From JAFGTX01 sp942492225 (lineage in GTDB: Bacteria > Bacillota > Clostridia > Peptostreptococcales > Acidaminobacteraceae): a stretch of 57,643 nt of DNA. The notes under the pieces were generated by a model, which searched no databases, was not told where the DNA came from, and saw nothing but the letters and a program-made list of their open reading frames with translations. The position numbers were made by a program, and so were the translations under genes. Where the stretch lies: assembly GCA_942492225.1 (NCBI GenBank), contig CALODS010000044.1:1-57643 (forward strand). Reading direction: 5' to 3'. The stretch's first letter is position 1; each line of letters opens with the position of its first letter. Shown here in pieces: positions 52,331 through 57,643 of this stretch.

Positions 52331-52892
52331 TAAAAACATCTCCTTTAAAAATTAGTATTATTAGGGTTTGTATGATGATGGTCCATTGTGCATATTGTGT
52401 ATAACTGTTAGGCCATAGTATGTAGATCATCATATAAATAACAGTGATGATAATTGCTCTCCTTTTTAACTGAATTCTGGAGAGTGATTTTATTTGTGAT
52501 CGCTCTATGGGAATAACAGGTGCAATGGCAATAATAATAATTAAACTAATTGTGCTAAGACCGAGTATGGTCATTGTATTAAGGTTCAATGTGTAAGCTA
52601 ACAATTCCGTTAGTGCGCAATACGATAATGAAAATAGCAGACAATGCGAATATTTTTTCATATGGAATCCACCGAGGTGAATACGTAACGGTATAGAAAA
52701 AAGTAAAATGAAAAATATATCGGGACCTTTATTTATTACTAAAAATGTTGAAATCAAAATCAACATTTTTGTTGTTTCAGAAAGAAGAACTTCCATTGTA
52801 AATATAATTTTTTCTTTTTCTTGTTTTTCAATCGTTAAAGATGAAAATAAGATTTTATAAATTGAATGTGTCCAATAATTAATTAAATTCAT
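52302..52892 (-). CDS. agrB: AgrB-like peptide-processing membrane protease
   Basis: 196 aa from ATG 52892, 5 bases after AGGAGG; GTG 52898 falls inside that site. With this start the catalytic pair are His77 and Cys84 in PLRIHLGGFHMKKYSHC, the same numbers as in Staphylococcus aureus AgrB. Four or more membrane helices. AgrB cleaves the AgrD tail and forms the thiolactone. The gene runs straight into agrD (overlap), so both are made from one mRNA. Direct repeats for a LytTR regulator lie against its promoter, giving the expected positive feedback loop. Confidence 0.94.
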   Translation of the reverse strand: MNLINYWTHSIYKILFSSLTIEKQEKEKIIFTMEVLLSETTKMLILISTFLVINKGPDIFFILLFSIPLRIHLGGFHMKKYSHCLLFSLSYCALTELLAYTLNLNTMTILGLSTISLIIIIAIAPVIPIERSQIKSLSRIQLKRRAIIITVIYMMIYILWPNSYTQYAQWTIIIQTLIILIFKGDVFNERKIINSH

Positions 52893-52919
52893 TTTCACCT
52901 CCTATAGTGAATTTATCAA

Positions 52920-52978
52920 ATACTATGAATAAATCAACGGGTTTTAACTATTTGGTAGAGTTCCTTGCTTATTTGGTA
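52920..52978 (-). promoter_or_regulatory. agrBD promoter with LytTR-type direct repeats
   Basis: On the - strand TACCAAATA (52970-52978) and TACCAAATA (52949-52957) are identical 9-mers separated by exactly 12 bp. One base further is a -35-like TTAAAA (52942-52947), then 16 bp, then a -10-like TAGTAT (52920-52925). This is the geometry of AgrA/PlnC-type operators. The start of transcription would be near 52913, leaving room for the ribosome site at 52898-52903. Confidence 0.75.
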
Positions 52979-53055
52979 AAAAAGTAGTAAATGATACTTT
53001 AAACATTAGATTTAAGCGATTTAATCAATGAACTTTGCTTAATGAACTTAAAGCC

Positions 53056-53083
53056 TTGAAGTTGTTTGATTGTTTGATACTAT
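53056..53083 (+). promoter_or_regulatory. Promoter of the small membrane protein gene
   Basis: TTGAAG at 53056-53061, 16-bp spacer, TACTAT at 53078-53083, about 80 bases ahead of the ATG. It faces away from the agrBD promoter; the LytTR repeats lie about 80 bases upstream. Confidence 0.45.
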
Positions 53084-53166
53084 TTACTTGAAAGCTTTAA
53101 AAAGTATTTTTATGGGATTCTTCCATAGATTAGAGATGATGGTTAACAATTATAGAAGGTGTTATT

Positions 53167-53610
53167 ATGGTATTAGTAGTGAGCTTTTTTATTGTATTAT
53201 TCATACTTTTAGCAATTGATATGAGTGAGCAAGAGATTTTGACCAATAGTCTAGAACAATTGGAAGAGATGGCAAGTGCTGATTTGATTGTTTTAAGAGA
53301 TGAAGACAATAAAGAATTATTTCGTTATGAAGGCGTTATTGTAAAAGAAAAAGCTGAAGTGTTATTGAAAATTTCTACTTTTGAAGAGCTTTATCAGAAA
53401 AAAATAAGTAGAGTTGCTGGACGATTTTTTATGACGATTTCATTTTATGATCAAACAGGGTTATTAGGAATATATCAATTGGTTGAAGTGTTAGATGTAT
53501 CAGAATTAGGCGGTATTGAAGAAAAAATCATGATCATAAACAAAAAACCATGTTTTTTAGAATTTAATAAGCGATTTTGGACACTGGGTGAAACCATAAA
53601 TGTTGGGTAA
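53167..53610 (+). CDS. Small protein with one N-terminal membrane helix, unknown function
   Basis: 147 aa; ATG after AGAAGGTG. One hydrophobic N-terminal segment (LVVSFFIVLFILLAI) anchors an acidic soluble part of about 125 residues with alternating strands (ADLIVLRDEDNKELFRYEGVIVKEKAEVLLKI, FFMTISFYDQTG). No enzyme motif or family recognised. It is a single-gene unit, with its own promoter and a terminator at 53617-53653. It is divergent from agrBD and shares that control region, so it could belong to the quorum-sensing response. That link is only positional. Confidence 0.65.
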   Translation: MVLVVSFFIVLFILLAIDMSEQEILTNSLEQLEEMASADLIVLRDEDNKELFRYEGVIVKEKAEVLLKISTFEELYQKKISRVAGRFFMTISFYDQTGLLGIYQLVEVLDVSELGGIEEKIMIINKKPCFLEFNKRFWTLGETINVG

Positions 53611-53616
53611 AATTAG

Positions 53617-53653
53617 AGACAACCAATTTATAATGAATGGTTGTCTTTTTTTA
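53617..53653 (+). terminator. Terminator after the small membrane protein gene
   Basis: Nine-bp stem AGACAACCA (53617-53625) with TGGTTGTCT (53638-53646), followed by T7. Confidence 0.88.
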
Positions 53654-53685
53654 TGAACAAACAACTGCTGAGCCTAAGAATCTGC

Positions 53686-53727
53686 CCACCCTAGATGGTG
53701 GACAAAACTTATTTATGGTAATATATA
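53686..53727 (+). promoter_or_regulatory. Promoter of the SLH protein gene with an inverted repeat
   Basis: TGGACA (53699-53704), 17-bp spacer, TATATA (53722-53727). The inverted repeat CCACC-CTAGAT-GGTGG (53686-53701) overlaps the upstream edge of the -35 and may be an operator. Confidence 0.45.
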
Positions 53728-53774
53728 GAAGAAAGAAAATGTATGATTTACGAAGAGAGTGTGGGGGAGAGTTT

Positions 53775-56699
53775 ATGAGAAGAATTCTAGCCATTGTGTT
53801 GGCATTTGTATTATTAATTACAGGCTTACCGGTTGCTTTTGCAAAGACAGAAGTGCAATCGAGTTGGTCCATAAAAGATGTTGAAGAGATGAAGCAATAT
53901 GGTGTATTTAGAGATGACGCATTTAAAAACTATCAAAGTGGTATCACAAGATTAGATTTTATATATATTGCGGTAAGAGTGTACGAAATACTTTCAGAGA
54001 AAGAGATTGTTATCGATAGTGCCTTATCCTTTACAGATACTGCAGATGTTTATGCACTAAAAGGTGCAACCATTGGTATTACAAGTGGCGTTGGTGATGG
54101 TATGTTTGGCAGTAACGAAATTCTTACCAGAGAACAACTTGCTGTTATGATGATTAAAATAGTGAGACTGTTAAAGTTTGATATGAACGATGCATCGCAA
54201 GTTAAATTTGCAGACGATGTTCAACTATCAAGTTGGGCTAGAGAATCTATTTATTTAGCACTAAGCAATCATATTATTTCAGGTGTAGGGAGTAACAAAT
54301 TCGATCCTCAGGGGACTGCTTCCACAGAAATGGCACTGGTGATTGCAAATAAACTATTGAAAACCAATGGTTATGAACGACAGACTGCCAATGAACAGGG
54401 CACAAATGATATTCAGCCATTGAGTCTTTCTGCTAATAAGGGAAGATATCAGTTAAATACGACGTCAAGCACAATGAAATTATGGACAGATTATCCTAGT
54501 GAACGAATATTTAGAGATGATCCAGTGCCGAATGAAGTGGATGATGGTATTGATGTCTATCTAGCAAGAAATGAATTTGAGCCATTTCAAGTCGTTGTTA
54601 ATGCATCAAAAGCAAGTAATATTATCGTCAATACGAGTCCTCTTCCTAAGGGGTTAGAAATAGAAATGCATCAAGTGGAATATGTTTTCCTTGATAAAAA
54701 CACAGATAGTCTTGGTAGAACAGGCTGGTATCCAGATCCGCTTTATCCAGTAGAAATGAATACCTCTATTGCTGTTAAAGCAAATGAGAATACGCCTCTT
54801 TGGTTTACGATTAAATCAGATAAGGCAATAATGATGGGAGACTATGCTCTGACCATACAAATTAACGATATTGAAGTACCTGTTCGTGTTCACGTCTTTG
54901 ATTTTTCAATTCCGGATGAATTACATGTAAAATCACAAATTAATCTGTCTACCAATTCAATACTTAAAAAATACGGTGTCTCAGGCACTTCGGAAAATTA
55001 CTGGAAGTATGTAGATCTTGTTAAACAGTTTATGATTGATCATCGTTTAACACCAAAAAGTGTTTTGTGGTCAGGTGGGTTAACCAGTGGTGGTGGTGCA
55101 CCATATATCCAGTATGATAGTCAAACAGGAAAATTTTCAGACCCTCATGGCATATGGGGATTTGAATACCCAGCGATGCGCTATCTAGATGGCGCTGTAA
55201 ATTCTGCTAACAAAAATCTTGGGAATACAACGTTCAATGAAGGTACTGGATTTCCATCGTTTATGGCGATGACATTTAGAACAAATGATGCCTCTGCAGA
55301 TCAGAGACCTGATAAGTTTGAGGGCATTACGCGACAAGCAACAGATTGGTATACAAATAATAATCTTAAAAGTGCTTATAATCAAAAATGGTTTGAATAC
55401 ATCAAAGCAATCGAAGTGTATTTAGCAGAAAAGGGTTACTTGGATAAAGCCTATTATTACTTTGCAAATGAACCTCAAGATCAGGTGGATTATGATGCAG
55501 TCAGTTGGTATGCAAAAGCTTTGAAGAGTAATGCACCTAACCTAAAATTAATGATTTCCGAAGAACCCAAACCGGAAATATATAATAATCCTAACTATCC
55601 AGGTGTGAAAATAGATCAGTGGCTGGCAGTTCTTAATAAATATGATCCAAAGATTTCATGGGATAGAGAAGCAAATCATAATGAAGAAACATGGATCTAT
55701 TTTTTACATGGGACAAAACCACCTTATTTTAATCCGATTACACTTGACCACCCTGGGATAGAGTCAAAACTCACTGCTTGGTTTTTGTGGAAATATAGAA
55801 TCAAGGGAATTGCGCACTATTCTTTCAACAATTGGAGTGAAAATGTTTGGAAGAATCAAATGATCAGTAGCCACAATGGAGATGCTTTTATGCTCTATCC
55901 ACCTGGTCGTGATAATCAGCCGATTGAATATGGTGCGACAAACCACAGGCTAGTCACTTCAATCCGATTTGAATTGTTGAGAGATAGTCTTGAAGATTAT
56001 GAATATCTTTATGTATTAAACGAGCTGTCTCAACCAGTGGTTTATAAATCTAACGTTGCAGATGATGACGTTGATAAAATCATTTATGGGTTGACAAGTT
56101 ATAATAGAGATAGTCAATATATGTATCTTTTGCGTCAGAATATGGGATTAAAAATTAGTGGTATCATAAATGAAATTCCAGAAATCGAAGCCAGTGAAGT
56201 TCATGAACGTTCATTAGCAACAAATGTAGCCTATAGAATAAATTTTCAAGATCCAAATGGCAAACCCCTAGCATCTCCTTTAGTGATAGAGGGAAAAACT
56301 TATTTAAAAGTGGGTTGGAATGCTTATGACGAAAAACTTGGTTATGGTTGGTTTGGTGATCTAAAGCATGTGATGTATCAATATATTGATGGTGCACCGA
56401 ATGAATTAAAAGGAAGTATTTTATATGATGATTGGGGACGTGAAAAAGTTTTTGAGTTTGATTTACCCAATGGAGAGTATGTTGTAACCGTATGTTGTGG
56501 CTGGCAAGGCAAAACCTATGCGAGAAACCAAATAGTTATAGAAGGCGTGCCTTTTATAACTGATGAGGCGACAAAACCATATCTGGAGCGAACACATCAG
56601 ATAAAGATTAAGGATAATAAGCTCACCTTAGAAATGGGGATATTTGACGAATACACTATGCTAAATTATCTTGACATTATACCTGTGAATGGACAGTAG
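53775..56699 (+). CDS. Surface protein: SLH domains plus DUF4091 hydrolase-like domain and C-terminal carbohydrate-binding-like domain
   Basis: 974 aa from ATG 53775 (site GGGGGAG); the frame from 53637 crosses the preceding terminator. Signal peptide ends near AFA-K24. Two to three SLH repeats fill about 25-200 (FTDTADVYALKGATIGITSGVGDGMFGS, FADDVQLSSWARESIYLALSNHIISGVGSNKFDP), which bind cell-wall polymer. The middle (about 230-800) resembles DUF4091 proteins: YLARNEFEPFQVVV at its head, YYFANEPQDQ, and the closing RFELLRDSLEDYEYLYVL. The last 140 residues (YRINFQDPNG, GWNAYDEKLGYGWFGD) look like a malectin or galactose-binding fold. Likely a cell-surface glycan-acting enzyme; activity not shown. 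Confidence 0.85.
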   Translation: MRRILAIVLAFVLLITGLPVAFAKTEVQSSWSIKDVEEMKQYGVFRDDAFKNYQSGITRLDFIYIAVRVYEILSEKEIVIDSALSFTDTADVYALKGATIGITSGVGDGMFGSNEILTREQLAVMMIKIVRLLKFDMNDASQVKFADDVQLSSWARESIYLALSNHIISGVGSNKFDPQGTASTEMALVIANKLLKTNGYERQTANEQGTNDIQPLSLSANKGRYQLNTTSSTMKLWTDYPSERIFRDDPVPNEVDDGIDVYLARNEFEPFQVVVNASKASNIIVNTSPLPKGLEIEMHQVEYVFLDKNTDSLGRTGWYPDPLYPVEMNTSIAVKANENTPLWFTIKSDKAIMMGDYALTIQINDIEVPVRVHVFDFSIPDELHVKSQINLSTNSILKKYGVSGTSENYWKYVDLVKQFMIDHRLTPKSVLWSGGLTSGGGAPYIQYDSQTGKFSDPHGIWGFEYPAMRYLDGAVNSANKNLGNTTFNEGTGFPSFMAMTFRTNDASADQRPDKFEGITRQATDWYTNNNLKSAYNQKWFEYIKAIEVYLAEKGYLDKAYYYFANEPQDQVDYDAVSWYAKALKSNAPNLKLMISEEPKPEIYNNPNYPGVKIDQWLAVLNKYDPKISWDREANHNEETWIYFLHGTKPPYFNPITLDHPGIESKLTAWFLWKYRIKGIAHYSFNNWSENVWKNQMISSHNGDAFMLYPPGRDNQPIEYGATNHRLVTSIRFELLRDSLEDYEYLYVLNELSQPVVYKSNVADDDVDKIIYGLTSYNRDSQYMYLLRQNMGLKISGIINEIPEIEASEVHERSLATNVAYRINFQDPNGKPLASPLVIEGKTYLKVGWNAYDEKLGYGWFGDLKHVMYQYIDGAPNELKGSILYDDWGREKVFEFDLPNGEYVVTVCCGWQGKTYARNQIVIEGVPFITDEATKPYLERTHQIKIKDNKLTLEMGIFDEYTMLNYLDIIPVNGQ

Positions 56700-56814
56700 A
56701 TTGAGTATACATTAAATCTTTAACGTTGAAATAATAGTTTTTTAATAATTTTTAAATGTAAGTTAATGGTATACTGTTTGAAGAAAACAATAAAAAATAA
56801 AAGGCGGAATATAT

Positions 56815-57129
56815 ATGTATTTAGTAAACACAGAATCAATCCCAGGAAAAGAAATTGTAGAAATGTATGGCGTTGTATCAGGTAGTACTGTTCGTGCAAA
56901 GCATGTAGGTAGAGATATCATGGCAGGCTTAAAAAATATCGTTGGTGGCGAGTTAAGAGGTTACACAGAGTTATTACAAGAATCACGTGAAGAAGCGATG
57001 TCTCGAATGGTAGAACAAGCAAAATCAATGGGAGCAAATGGTGTCGTGAACATCAGATTTGCAACGTCGTCTGTAGCTCAAGGTGCGTCTGAGTTATACG
57101 TTTATGGTACAGCAGTTCTAATTAAGTAG
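56815..57129 (+). CDS. YbjQ/UPF0145 family protein
   Basis: 104 aa, a complete YbjQ domain. Blocks: VEMYGVVSGSTVRAKHVGRDIMAGLKNIVGGELRGYTELL, SREEAMSRMVEQAKSMGANGVVNIRF, and VYGTAV. YbjQ proteins are pentameric, often called heavy-metal-binding, but no function is settled. The site AGGCGG precedes the ATG and a TATACT (56770-56775) may be its -10. The next gene, 7 bases on, is a membrane-anchored paralogue. Confidence 0.92.
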   Translation: MYLVNTESIPGKEIVEMYGVVSGSTVRAKHVGRDIMAGLKNIVGGELRGYTELLQESREEAMSRMVEQAKSMGANGVVNIRFATSSVAQGASELYVYGTAVLIK

Positions 57130-57136
57130 GTCGATT

Positions 57137-57598
57137 ATGAATTTAATAATATTTTTAGGACTATTAGTATTGGGCTATTTAGCTGGAACAGCAGCAGAAA
57201 AGAAACATTATAGATCTATCGAAGAACGAGAAGCAAATGGCGTAAATTTGCCAATCCTGACAACTCCAACCTTACCAATGAACAAAGAGGTAGAAGATAC
57301 TATTTTGGTTTCTGGTAGTGTGGTTATTTCAATTGATTATTTTAAAAGAATATTGGCATCACTAATCAATATTGTTGGTGGAAAAGTAATTTCTTATGAA
57401 TCACTTGTTGATAGAGCAAGAAGAGAAGCCATTCTTCGTATGAAAGAAGAAGCAAAAAATTATGATTATATTTTAAATTTAAGAATTGAAACCAGTGTTA
57501 TTGGTAATTCAGCCAATCGAAAAAATGGTGTAGGAAGCGTTGAAGTATTGGCGTTTGGTACAGCGGTAAAGGTAAAAGGCAATGCAACTCAACTATAA
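57137..57598 (+). CDS. Membrane-anchored YbjQ-like protein
   Basis: 153 aa. One N-terminal membrane helix (LIIFLGLLVLGYLAGTAA) and a 35-residue linker precede a YbjQ-type domain (about 52-147: ILVSGSVVISIDYFKRILASLINIVGGKVISYESLVDRARREAILRMKEEAKNYDYILNLRIE, AFGTAVKV). It lines up with the preceding gene along its whole domain, so the pair probably arose by duplication and may form mixed pentamers at the membrane. The 45 bases that follow to the window end contain nothing I can name. Confidence 0.85.
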   Translation: MNLIIFLGLLVLGYLAGTAAEKKHYRSIEEREANGVNLPILTTPTLPMNKEVEDTILVSGSVVISIDYFKRILASLINIVGGKVISYESLVDRARREAILRMKEEAKNYDYILNLRIETSVIGNSANRKNGVGSVEVLAFGTAVKVKGNATQL

Positions 57599-57643
57599 GC
57601 AACCAGATGCGTCGGTAAATGTATCTAAGGTTTCTAACTTCAT

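Noticed and set aside
52910..52937. Alternative agrBD promoter TTGATT-16-TAAATT on the - strand.
   Set aside because: Its transcript would start inside the AGGAGG ribosome site at 52898-52903, so the TTAAAA/TAGTAT pair is preferred.
53637..53774. 46-codon extension of the SLH protein upstream of its signal peptide.
   Set aside because: It crosses the preceding terminator and its own promoter; the ATG at 53775 has GGGGGAG and a proper signal peptide.

Overview
The window is low-GC (roughly 35-37 % by eye), has strong Shine-Dalgarno sequences (GGAGG, AGGGGG), frequent TTG/GTG starts, Gram-positive lipoprotein and SLH-type surface proteins, an AbrB-like regulator, and an Agr-type peptide signalling locus. 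It most likely comes from the chromosome of an anaerobic Clostridia-type Bacillota. I cannot name the species. I saw no rRNA, tRNA, insertion sequence or CRISPR array.

Layout. (1) 1-12.1 kb is a defence island: the 3' end of a DUF3427 helicase, a DUF4268 nuclease-like protein, a self-regulated HTH protein, a complete type I restriction-modification operon (hsdM, hsdS, a 67-aa basic protein, hsdR) and a 996-aa SF1 helicase. (2) 12.2-13.5 kb holds an XRE repressor divergent from an AbrB-type zinc-knuckle protein and an HD-GYP-like hydrolase, with dyad operators between them. (3) 13.6-18.5 kb is a TudS-like desulfidase joined to a Ugp-type ABC importer (ATPase, two permeases, lipoprotein). (4) 18.6-24.1 kb has sbcD, an sbcC gene split by one frame break, and a lipoprotein. 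(5) 24.2-32.3 kb is a signalling operon: a 1814-aa hybrid histidine kinase with six PAS domains and a PocR domain, a REC-adenylate cyclase, a lone REC protein and a REC-degenerate-HD gene interrupted by an amber codon. (6) 32.5-39.7 kb carries an NhaC antiporter, an M20 peptidase, two YtcJ-type amidohydrolases and a SARP/BTAD regulator. (7) 39.8-48.6 kb holds a secreted LRR-transglutaminase and an acidic amino-acid cluster: a DAACS symporter with a GlnK/GlnL-like two-component system, then a sigma-54 activator and an Asp/Glu racemase behind a -24/-12 promoter. (8) 48.6-57.6 kb has a cystatin-like protein, PspA, the Agr-like system, a small membrane protein, an SLH-anchored DUF4091 protein and two YbjQ paralogues.

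How parts work together. The Agr-like system has its regulator and sensor (agrA-agrC type) on the + strand running tail-to-tail into agrD-agrB on the - strand. The 42-aa AgrD gene at 52202-52330 is easy to miss, and its stop codon region overlaps the end of the sensor gene. A perfect pair of 9-bp direct repeats with 12-bp spacing, the classical arrangement for LytTR regulators, sits against the agrBD promoter. In the acidic amino-acid cluster, four direct repeats with an exact 10-bp period abut the symporter promoter and are the likely target of the adjacent GlnL-like regulator. The sigma-54 activator lies just upstream of the only convincing -24/-12 promoter I found.

All functional calls come from reading motifs and domain order in the sequence. 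No database search was possible.
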